DNA of 64,000 nucleotides, from positions 19,930,450 through 19,994,449 of the forward strand of contig NC_092648.1 in assembly GCF_032118995.1 (NCBI RefSeq), given 5' to 3'. This document shows positions 1 through 9,201 of the stretch, one piece after another. Within the stretch, counting starts at the first letter, position 1. Each line of letters opens with the position of its first letter. Position numbers and translations under genes: made by a program. This stretch comes from Asterias amurensis (taxonomy: Eukaryota; Echinodermata; Asteroidea; Forcipulatida; Asteriidae). A model generated the notes under the pieces. That model made no database searches, was not told where the DNA came from, and saw nothing but the letters and a program-made list of their open reading frames with translations.

Positions 1-20
1 GCGCTTGTCTCAAGGGAAGC

Positions 21-366
21 TTAAAGGCAGTGGACACTATTACTCAAAATAATTATTATCATCAAAGCGTACTTGGTAATGAGTAATGGGGAGAGGTTGA
101 TAGTATAAAACATTGTGAGACGTCTGAAGGGACGTAGTTTTCGAGAAAGAATTTGATTTTGAGACCTCAGATTTAGAATTTGATGTCTTGAAATTGAGCA
201 TCTGAAATCACACAACTTCATGTGACAAGAGTAATTTTTCTTGCATTATTATCTCGCAACTTCGACGCCCAATCAAGCTCAAAGTTTGTTATTTTATGCA
301 TATATTGATATACACCAAGTGAGAAGACTGGTCTTTGACAATTAGCAATAGTGTCCAGGGTCTTTG
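21..366 (+). mobile_element. MITE-like element, family R1 (TTAAAG...GGACACTATTGG)
   Basis: This is one of about nine copies in the window of an element of roughly 340 bp. It begins TTAAAGGCAGTGGACACTA and ends near GACAATTACCAATAGTGTCC followed by CTTTAA, so its ends form a terminal inverted repeat. Several copies start and end on TTAA, which would suit a TTAA-type target site, but that is inference. Other copies lie at 11052, 13282, 15931, 17315, 33743, 35974, 40510, 44760 and 59365. No transposase frame is visible, so it is non-autonomous. Confidence 0.8.
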
Positions 367-1388
367 TTAGACAACTATCTGTTAATTGGCTATCAAGTGC
401 AGACTTGGATGTCTCAGATGAAGTTCTAAACTTGATGGCCCAGAAATCAAGACCTATTGGCTTTGGCGTAATGTTATCTTTTTTTGCCTTCCACCTCTTG
501 GACTCCGGTTCAAATCCAAATGGGGGTGCTAAGTGAACTTGTTTTCAGTCCCTACGATTAGTTCAAGCCTTAAATTTTGTTCTTGTAAGGGGCTCTTCCT
601 TTAGGACAATGTAAATTTGTTTTGGAGCTTTTGCAAAGGGCGTCACAGCAAAAACACAAAACACCACGGCAAATGCTGTTGGTGCTGAGGGTTATTCGAG
701 GCCTGTTGATTTTACCTGGAGTTTCTTCCCACATCTACAATTGAAACTTATTAAATGAAATGAACAAAATTTAACAGGTAGTGATATAAATACTACATGT
801 AAGTAGTAATAGCAAAAACAATATGAACTTTCCCTTGAAGCATAATGGAAACATCCATGTGCAAACCTACTTGTAAGGGAAGCTTGAAAGCCAACTGTCT
901 GCCAGTCAGTGTTTTTCATAATTTAGAATCAATATATCAATAAAATAAATGCACAGTCTGTTATTGCATGAAGCCTGCAAAGACTGTATTAGTGCTGCCT
1001 GAGTGGAGGCAAGTGAAGGATACTCTACACAAGTGGTATACGAAGGACTGTACTGACTCTCTTCCATGGCATCACCAAAGCGCACAAAGATAGTTACCGT
1101 TTGACGTCACACAGTGTAAAGTCAGCACGGTACAGGCAAATCAGTCATTTTTTGCACGCATCCTGTGTAAATGCTGTTTGCAGCATGCAGGAGCTTTATT
1201 AATATTCTTGCAATGATTGTCGGTGAATCACTTGGCTTCAAATAAAGTTTAATCACTTGACGCAGCTCAAAACATAAAACACAAGTTGCCCTTAAAGATA
1301 GCTTCTATCAGGAACTAGCTAGTCGCATGTAATATAAAACAAACAAGTGAACAATAATAGTTGGGTATAAATTTGTTAATTGTTAATT
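367..1388. other. intergenic, no gene seen
   Basis: No supported exon is present. A cAMP-response-like TGACGTCA octamer sits near 1104, but nothing nearby shows a promoter, so it is noted only as a motif. Confidence 0.6.
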
Positions 1389-1600
1389 AAAAGATTGGTT
1401 TTTACAAATCCAAAATTATGTAGATGTTTTTGCATATAATTTAGTATTTACTTCTGACGAAGCTCCTAGCTTAGAAGTGAAACTAAACTACTAAATAATA
1501 TATGTGTGTAACATCTACATAACTATGGATTTGTAAAAACGAATCTTTTAACTCAATATCTTTCATAGTTCAGATGAACTTATTGGATGATTTTTTTATA
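1389..1600 (+). repeat. inverted-repeat element with hammerhead-ribozyme-like core
   Basis: Arms of about 38 bp (1389-1426 and 1512-1549) are near-perfect reverse complements, both containing TTTTTACAAATCCA or its complement. Between them is CTGACGA at 1454-1460, a short stem-loop CTCCT/AGAAG with one mismatch, then GAAAC at 1479-1483. This is the order CUGANGA, stem II, GAAA of a hammerhead catalytic core. Flanking bases TTTAGTA and TACTAAA can pair outside it. A second copy of the same repeat lies at 51452-51900, interrupted by a SINE. Ribozyme activity is inference. Confidence 0.55.
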
Positions 1601-1972
1601 TTTTTTATCTCATCTCACTATTTTAGAACCTAAGTCAAGGAGGAGAAAGAAAGCACCTTTCCTCACCCGGGGAGCTGAAAGCTCTCAACAGTCGCCAGTT
1701 TCTTCTGCCTCCGCCAACTAAACATCGGTAACATTTTAATCGGCAGAGTTTCTTCTTGTTATTTTTTACACAAGTATGACGCTCAGACCTAAGTGTTCCA
1801 AACTTAGGCGTTTTCTATGAGTACTAAACTTTTTACAAATTTATTACGAGACACTGATCCCATAGAGAGTCTTCGCATCAAGTCGAGGAATAATTTTTTT
1901 TTATCCAAGATCAAATTTGTTGAATGCGATCAAAACATTATCACGCCACACTATGATGAAGTGATGGAAAAC

Positions 1973-2267
1973 CATAGAGTTATATATAAGAACTAGAGGG
2001 TGCACTGGTGATGCTTCATGCACAAACGCAATGGGACCGCAAGGAGGCATGCGTGCGCCATTCTTAGCATGCGTTAAACATGAAACACATGTTGGAGTTT
2101 GTGTATATTGAATGCTACGCGATGCTGTTTAGTCAACTTACAAAATGGTCGCACAAACACACGCTGTGTGATGCCTGTTTTGTCAACTGAGAAAATGGAC
2201 GCCTGCGCGCATGCCATGTCGCGTATATAGGCCAGTGCGCCCTCTAGTTCTTATATATAACTCTATG
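1973..2267. mobile_element. 295-bp MITE with 36-bp inverted ends
   Basis: The ends CATAGAGTTATATATAAGAA and the complement TTCTTATATATAACTCTATG are inverted repeats extending about 36 bp with one mismatch. Flanks TGGAAAAC (1965-1972) and TTGAAAAC (2268-2275) match at 7 of 8 positions, as expected for an 8-bp target duplication of the hAT type. It encodes nothing. Confidence 0.8.
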
Positions 2268-2449
2268 TTGAAAACACACATTTTTTACGCATGGAGGGTT
2301 AGCGAGGAGCAGACACTGGTGATTGTTATAGAATGGAGAGATTTAGATCATGATTGATTGACAAATACAAGGGAGTCCTTGTTGACCATGATTTTAGGAT
2401 TTCTATTGATTCCTACTCATTGTATTGTGACCCTGCACAGGATATGAAC

Positions 2450-2603
2450 ATCTGTCAGTTGGTAAGACACTGCTCTAGAGTTGCAAAAGGTTCTGGGTTT
2501 GAATCCCACCCGAGTAATATGCCTGTGATTTTTGTTCACAGAACTTGGGAAAGTACTGAGTATGCAGTGCTAACACACATCGGTGTATATTGGTAAAAAC
2601 CAA
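2450..2603 (+). mobile_element. tRNA-derived SINE, family C
   Basis: A tRNA-like 5' part carries an A-box-like GTCAGTTGGTAAGAC and a B box GGGTTTGAATCCCACC. The body ends near the phrase AACACACATCGGTGTATA. Related partial copies lie at 44545-44670 and 56407-56536, sharing TTTGAATCCCACCCGAGTAA. The acceptor stem cannot be folded convincingly, so this is a SINE and not a tRNA gene. Confidence 0.65.
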
Positions 2604-2864
2604 AATGGATAACATCAGTCAGTCAATCAATAATGGTTGATTTAATGAATCTTCATTGTGTACAAGTAACTCTCATCTGCAACTTGTAGATTTGACTGAA
2701 TTAATTCGTAAGATGTGTTTTCTCATTTGGTTTTCTCCTGTGATTTCTGATAATTCTTGTGTTGTACAGTTTTCTTTACACCAATTTTTATGTCCGGTTG
2801 TTTGTGTGCCTTATTCTGAATCTGTACAGATTGTTATATGTAGCAATCAAAGGTGTGATTCTTC

Positions 2865-2990
2865 CCTGGCTTGGGCTTCAGCTCTGGCTCAGGCTCCAGC
2901 TCCGGCTTGGACTCTGGCTCGGGCTCCAGTTCAGGCTTGGGCTCTGGCTCCAGCTTGGGCCCTAGCTCCGGCTTTGGCTCCTTGGTCAAT
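2865..2990 (-). repeat. GC-rich hexamer-based repeat, open on the - strand
   Basis: About 120 bp are made of GGCTCC/GGCTCT/GGCTTG hexamers. Read on the - strand, one frame is open for about 55 codons and spells Glu-Pro/Lys-Pro repeats such as KPELEPEPE, which resembles a low-complexity protein segment. No start codon or good splice sites frame it, so coding status is unproven. The + strand frame reads only Ala/Pro/Leu/Trp. Confidence 0.5.
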
Positions 2991-3470
2991 TTGTGGCAGA
3001 GCCAGCATCAGTTTCTAAGCTGAGTTTCAAGAAAAAGGCCGGCCTTTGTATGTGAGAGTATGACATTTTAGATCAAATAATCACAGAAGCCCTTCTCATT
3101 ATTCATTTATCCATTAGTAGCATAAATTGGAACCAGCAACATCTACATTCTATCCATTCACTTTTTCAATTACTTTTACTTCTTCCGGGACATAACTAGA
3201 CTGGAGACAAACAGAGTTCACTGTTTGAGATGTTGAGATTAAACAAACAGCTCTTCCAAGAGCCAACTCTCCCACCAAAAGGGAATTTCACACTGTTGTA
3301 TCTGCGAACAGGACTAGAAATAGTTATGTCTTAGTATCCAGACCATGCAAAGCTTTCAAACATCACTGAAATTACCGGATTCGGAAGGAATTAAGGTTTG
3401 ATGCTTTCAACTGGGGACAAGGAGTCCGGCGCCTCATAGTGGGTGCTGGTATTGAGTAAACAAGCCAAGC

Positions 3471-3500
3471 AAGTGAAGCGTAGTGCACTGCGCTTCACTT
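3471..3500. repeat. 30-bp near-perfect palindrome
   Basis: AAGTGAAGCGTAGTGCACTG plus the next ten bases forms a palindrome with a symmetrical mismatch, centred on AGTGCACT. It lies in intergenic DNA with no linked gene. Confidence 0.5.
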
Positions 3501-3609
3501 GCATGCGGCCATGCACACTGCATTGCTCACTTGGTTTGTTCACACTGTATACCTTACACAGTATTGTGAATACCTTTACTCCATGTGTGGGTTGTGTGAA
3601 TAGCTGTCA

Positions 3610-3770
3610 CCTACAATCTTCTTCTCTGTTGTGTCAGATTATATCACCAATTGTATTCCAAATGGTTTGGGTTTGGTTTAAGAAAAGATGACTGGAGCGG
3701 GACTTTTGAACCAACAACCTCTGAATTAGCGTACAAGAGCTGTACCAAAATACCAACTGAGCTAACCAGC
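3610..3770 (-). mobile_element. tRNA-derived SINE, family D
   Basis: On the - strand the segment reads TTAGCTCAGTTGGTA (A box) and, about 50 bases on, GGTTGTTGGTTCAAAAG (B box). Family member 20120-20205 shares TAATCCAGAGGTCGTTGG with small changes. The tRNA part is degenerate, so it is annotated as a retroposon. Confidence 0.6.
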
Positions 3771-3869
3771 CCTATGTTGGCGGTCTCCCTATTTCTCAAT
3801 GTCTTTGTTCAACTGTTAGCTGCCGTGTGGCCAGGGATCACACCCAAATTATTCAAAACTTACCCAGTC

Positions 3870-4572
3870 AGTTTTGCTTGCGGTTTATAACTCAGTTGTA
3901 TTTCAAGTAAGGGGTGAACTTTTCCTCAATTTTTATTTATATTAATCTAGAATGAAATAACTTTGTAAAATAGTTTGACACTGACATCGTGTGTCTGTAA
4001 TAATTTGTTTAATTATTTTTTTAAATATATTTTCCTCATTGTATTTAGTTAGACTGTTGTTTGTTCATCAGTTGAAACTCAAAAACTATGTTTTGCCATA
4101 AGTCAAAGATTTTATAAAAATTCAACAATGATATGGTCTTCCAGAGGATTTTAATATATCTTTTTATTGATGGTAGAGATTCTGGGGTAGTATACTTCCC
4201 CCATATATTTCAGATTTTATAGAAAGTGCAGATACTGTGATGAGGTGCCACATTTTATAGTCTAGCAAACATTTCGCAGCAAAAAGTTAAGAATTTTGAT
4301 TTATTCATTTCAAATGTCAAAACGAAAGTTGTGAATGTGGCTGATATGTTTGCTGATATTTCTGTGGATCAACAATGAAATATTAATAGAGATAGCTGTA
4401 AATGGATTGTCAATAGATTAACATTTATTTTGTATAAAATTGTTAAATTTTTGTGTACATAACATCAAATTTGTTGCTTGAAGTGGTGTAAAAAGTCAAT
4501 AGTTTTGCTATTTTGATAATATTCGTTGAAAAATGTGTTTAATTTCACTGTATTTTATGTGGCCGTGCTGCT
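3870..4572. other. AT-rich intergenic DNA
   Basis: I see no exon, repeat boundary or RNA gene here. Confidence 0.5.
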
Positions 4573-4784
4573 TTAGGGCCTTGTCACACAAAGCAACTTT
4601 CACAGGCAACTTTGATGCAACCAACTGCAGAGCATGCTAACGGACTACTTAGACAACACATTAGCCATTTTTCAAACAATGTATTACAAGAAAAACATGT
4701 GCAAATTCAAATGGTAATGCCTTTTCTTTTTGAAGATTGCCTGGAACTGGTTGCCTATAAATTGCCTCTGTGACATGGGCCTAA
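4573..4784. mobile_element. MITE with TTAGGGCC ends
   Basis: The left end TTTAGGGCCTTGTCACACAA and the complement of the right end, TTAGGCCCATGTCACAGAGG, are inverted repeats of about 22 bp with several mismatches. The 210-bp body is non-coding. The pattern is typical of echinoderm palindromic MITEs. Confidence 0.6.
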
Positions 4785-5214
4785 TACAATAGAGGATGCA
4801 GAAAATAAACCATCCAATGACATTATATGTTCTTAAGAATAATTGCACTGGAACAGCTATTTCAATATAGTTCCTACACCAATCTAGTCGAGGCCATACT
4901 GCATCTCATGCCTTTCCAAAATGACTCAGTCCAGCATGCAAGTATGCAGCTCTTTATACATAAACCCGTTAGAGATCGTTCTCTTCTGTATAATCATCTC
5001 AATACCCCCATACATGGAGCACTATTGTTGATTTTTGTTTCCATAAAAATGCCTAAAAAAACAAATATGAAACTGAAATTAAGTTGTTGTTTTTTTAAAC
5101 AAATATAAATAATATGTAAACATGAGAAACATTAAAAAATGTACATTCTGGACATGGCTTTCACTGTTACCTGTTTCTGTGAATGATAGTCGTTAAATGT
5201 TCTTTTCGTGATGA

Positions 5215-5595
5215 CGGCATTTTTGAGATATGTTCCCACTTCCGGTTATCCAAGAAGTTAAGGTCAATATGGGGTCTGAAAAAAAGGCTTTGAAAATCAG
5301 TTGTGTTGTTCTTGAGAAATGGTCCCACTTCCGGTTGACTCCGAAAGTAAAGGTCAACATGGGGTCAATCTTTACAGCGCTAAGGAACTATAACCGAAAT
5401 GAAATTTAAAAATGGCTGTGTAGTTCTTGAATAGTCCCGATTCCGATTGAGCCCGAAGTAAAGGTCAACATGGGGTCAGGGTAACCCCGTTCTATCTTCA
5501 ACGCTTACATGATCTATAACTGAAAAGAAATTGAAATTTGGCTGTGTAGTTCTTGACCAGAAGTAAAGGTCGACCTGGGGTCGAGGTAACCCAAG
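5215..5595 (+). repeat. diverged tandem repeat, about 110-130 bp units
   Basis: Four diverged units each carry a variant of CCCACTTCCGGTT, then AGTAAAGGTCAACATGGGGT, and the phrase GGCTGTGTAGTTCTTGA. No reading frame is conserved between units. It looks like a decayed satellite block. Confidence 0.65.
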
Positions 5596-6417
5596 GTAAT
5601 ACGCAGGGGTGCAGTACCTAACAGCAAAACATTAATGCTCATGTTGTATAAGTTGTCACTGTAAGTTGTTTATCTGTAAGCTGTAAGTAAGATTGTGTTC
5701 AAATATCCCTTTTGTTCACCTGACAAAAACATCGATTCGCATGACGAAATTATGTTTAAACTTGGGCACGTAACTGGAAGAAGGAAGTTTGTCACATCAG
5801 AAAAACAACCCTCCACAATCTCCTTTCAAGTTTCATTCAGTAAACCAAAAGTCAGGGCACTTTTTTTTTAGACAATACCAATTGAGAAACTATAGTTGAA
5901 TGCACTTAATGTCTAGACTCTTTACTGTTTGATTGAGTTTGATACATTGTGGTTGCCAACAGTCCATTGCAACAAGGCGCGATAGTTTTACTCCCCCGCT
6001 TTTGTGTATTAACTGAAAAGGTCTTTTGACAAATAACATGAGCTGTAGTTACAATTTCGGTCACAAACTTTTTTCTCTGAATAATGTATATGTAAATAAT
6101 ATAAGTTATTACTTGCCTTGACTTCTAAGCTGTGGACATTGACATCCCTGCTGTAATAAAAAAATAAAATCATGTATCGATTGTACAAATTAATGTAAAA
6201 CTTTTGCGGAGTGGTTAATCCTCGGCTTTTTGTTCAGTAAGTGTCTTGAATCAACGGCATAAGGGGGGGGGGTGGCATCTTCCACTCCCAATGTGCCCTC
6301 CCCCCTCCTCGATGGCCAGATAGGGGCAAAGATTGTGGGAATCGCGTCTTTGGTACAAGCATGTGTATTTTGTTTGTACAAAATTTTGTTATATGTCTCA
6401 CCTAACCCAGATTCAAC

Positions 6418-7036
6418 GGTCTTGCCCAAGACCCACTGGTCTCATCCAAGACCAATTAACTGGTCTCTTCCAAGACCCACTGGTATAATCCAGAACCCAT
6501 TATAACACACCTCTTGCTTTTTCTGTATTCTGTTTGGCTGAAACACGGTCACGTGGGATGAACTAATATAGGCTAGTGAACGCGCGCGCGTGTTTTGCGG
6601 GAATAGTACCAGAGCGGGCATTAGTATTTGCAAATAGTGCCCGCGGTAACAGCGCCCTCTCTTGACTTGAACCGTGAACAAACTAAAAAACTCCTTTTCT
6701 GTTCTTATTTGACATTTTAAGACCGAGCTTTGTTATAAACACATATTGACTGGCATAATTCGGTAACTAGTGTACGTCTATTCCCCCTCGGGCCGGTGAG
6801 TGACCAGAAGAGGGGCCTATTTCCCTCGGCCTTCGGCCTCCGGGAATAGGTCGCTCTTCTGGTCACTCAAAGTCCCTCGTGGGAATAGACGTATACATAC
6901 TAGTTACCTCGTTGCCAGTCAATATGTGTTTACTCTAGTCTCTCATCCAAAATCCACTGGTCTCATCGAAGACCCACTGGTCTCAAGAACCCACCGGTCT
7001 CATCCATCCACGACCCTTGACTGGTTTCATCTGAGA
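6418..7036 (+). repeat. minisatellite (AAGACCCACTGGTCTCATCC) split by an insertion
   Basis: About four imperfect 18-21-bp units lie at 6418-6500 and about five at 6940-7036. Both tracts are the same motif in the same orientation. The DNA between them includes the palindromic element 6737-6932. This reads as one array opened by inserted DNA. Confidence 0.65.
6737..6932. mobile_element. palindromic MITE
   Basis: The whole 196-bp segment folds on itself. It starts AAACACATATTGACTGGC and ends with the exact complement. Inner arms around GTCTATTCC and AGTGACCAGAAGAG also pair, closing at a CTCGGCCTTCGGCCT turn. It is non-coding. Confidence 0.75.
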
Positions 7037-8226
7037 ACGAGATAACTATAAGTTGTTCTCGAATGTGTTAATAAATTGTTCGAAAACACATTAGAGAAGG
7101 GCATTTACACAAAAGTTTGCGAAATTTAAACAGAGATGAATTTTTTTGCAAGTGTCCCTTGAAACCCTCCCAAACAACATCAAAAGAGTACGAAAAAAGA
7201 AGTAGGGAAAAGCAAAAAGTTTTCGCTTTGCCTCTATTTTTATTCATAAATGTACGCACACACGCCCTGATAGAGTGATAGTATTAGTTTGATATATTAT
7301 TTGCACTGTCAGATTCTGTCTGAAACACCGGCCTTTACTCAGAGCGCGCGACAGAGGGCGGCACAACCATTCATGCAACAAAACGGTCCAAATTTCAGTT
7401 TATCATCACTGTTGATATCATCTGTGTTTTTGGTTATGTCATTGGTAGCATGCAGAGCGTGAAGTCACTGCTGTTCATTCACTGGTCGAGAAAATACCTT
7501 TGTGTCGTGTTACAACTTAAAATATTCAATGTTTAATCAACTTGTAAATCTGAATGCCTTAAACTATAAACAGTGACAGTGTAGTTATCGGCAGTGCAGT
7601 CCTCCGTGCAGTAACGTTACTACCGGGGAAAAACACAACGGAGACTACCTACTTCACTTGGGCTGCGTACGGTCGGTGTGCACTTTGTGTTGTTTTGGTC
7701 GCTCGCAAGTTGGACTTCTTGTTCGCCCTGTTGAATCGCTCTGCCTCTGGTATGATCTGAAGAACAGGAGTCTGGAGACGTTTCTGCTGATTTGATAGGA
7801 AGACACCATCAACCAACCAGCCAGACCACCTAACCTTCACAACGCCATCCACATCCACACAAGCATGTATGTATCTTCGGCAAAATGCTGATTCTATCCG
7901 AGGTCAGAAGTCCTTGCTCTATCCATGGACTGACCTACGTACTAGTACTACCATGACTATTATACATACCACGGGAACTATTATAACTAAGTACTATTGG
8001 GGCACTGTACACCGTTTTTCAGAATTACGACAGTTTTGTCAAATGTATTGATGTCATATAAAAAAAATTGGGGAAAAAACAAGTACAGCGCCATAATGGG
8101 TCTTATATTTCTCCATCAATTAAAAGTGTGGCCTATGTTACTAAGTATTTTCCTAACCTCCAGATTACAAGGGGTTATCAGAAAATAGAGTTGTTGAAAT
8201 ATAGAGCAGTCATTCATGATTCTTAT
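7037..8226. other. intergenic DNA upstream of GCH1
   Basis: No exon is supported. GC-richer patches at 7335-7365 and 7610-7690 could hold a promoter or a non-coding first exon of GCH1, but no decisive splice donor links them. Confidence 0.4.
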
Positions 8227-8286
8227 TAGTTGCGATAACTTAACCCTCCTCCCGACGGCGGGAGGAGGGTTACGTTATCGCAACTA
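8227..8286. repeat. 60-bp hairpin, 28-bp arms
   Basis: Arms 8227-8254 and 8259-8286 pair with a single mismatch around the loop ACGG. The arms include TAGTTGCGATAAC and CCCTCCTCCCG. There is no T tract or bacterial context; it may be a minimal MITE or a structured regulatory site. Confidence 0.75.
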
Positions 8287-8385
8287 GATTCATTTTACGT
8301 TGTTAGGATGGTTTCACCTATTTTTCACCTACAATTCACCTACAATTTACCTGAATAAAACAGATGTTAACCAAAAATAAAGTGC

Positions 8386-8540
8386 CCAGGGGTGGATTTC
8401 ACAAAGAGTTAGGATTAGTCTTATCTCGAGTTAGGACGAGTTACTAGTACTAAGTTTGGACTAGCTGTACGTTTTTGATATCTCTTAGGACTAGTCTTAA
8501 GTTAGGACTAGTCCTAACTCTTTGTGAAATCGACCCCAGG
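8386..8540. mobile_element. palindromic MITE, family TTTCACAAAGAGTTAGGA
   Basis: The left arm begins with GATTTCACAAAGAGTTAGGA and the right arm ends with its complement next to CGACCCC. Inner arms of GGACTAGT/CTTAAGT repeats also pair. Relatives lie at 32205-32340, 35134-35307 and 48799-48922. Confidence 0.75.
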
Positions 8541-8694
8541 TATTTGAGTTTCTGAAGTAAGCAATTGGAAAAAAACAATCGGAAGAACGCTGACTCTACA
8601 CTGAAACCTCTTAATCCCTATAATCGGGGGCTATAAAGATGCACCAGCATCTAAAATACTCTTCAGTCTTAATAAAATTGTTGAGAACAATAGA

Positions 8695-8874
8695 CCGATC
8701 CATTAAGCTCCGCCCCATTGCGTATTGACCAATCACAACGCAACGAAGGTCCGACAAATAAGGTCCGACATGCGCGTGCGTATCTTGGCCCGCGCGGCAG
8801 AGTTGTGCAGAAAGGCAGTGGAGAGCCTGTGTTCTTGCTCACACGTGCGTCATGGGCGGAGCCTACTGGATCGG
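8695..8874. mobile_element. MITE with CCGATCCA...GCTCCGCCC ends
   Basis: The left end CCGATCCATTAAGCTCCGCC and the complement of the right end, CCGATCCAGTAGGCTCCGCC, differ at only two or three positions. The interior is GC-rich and non-coding. It sits about 330 bp before the GCH1 start codon; its CCAAT and GC boxes therefore belong to the transposon and are weak evidence for a GCH1 promoter. Confidence 0.7.
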
Positions 8875-9201
8875 CGATAAGAACTCACTTCGCAGCATTG
8901 AAGTTAAGAGTCCCCGATTACCCAATCTACTTAATGATGTAGGAAGATAAGTTTTCAATGAACAAATTGACAAAGCAAAGTAGTTACACATGGTGTTACT
9001 GCAAACTGGCACATTTGTTTAGTCAGGTCTTAGATTTAGATTGGTTTATTTGACACATTTTGTGTTTTAAAAATTAAAGTGGTCCCTATTTGTTTGAACA
9101 CTTTTGTGATTGATTTTGATTCCATTTTCTCTTTTTTTCAACAGCAGTTATTCCTACTAAAAATTCCACGGAGAAGCTTTATAAAGTCACAGACACCAAG
9201 T

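Noticed and set aside
8718-8942. 74-codon frame near a GC-rich block before GCH1
   Set aside because: Most of it lies inside a MITE defined by inverted ends.
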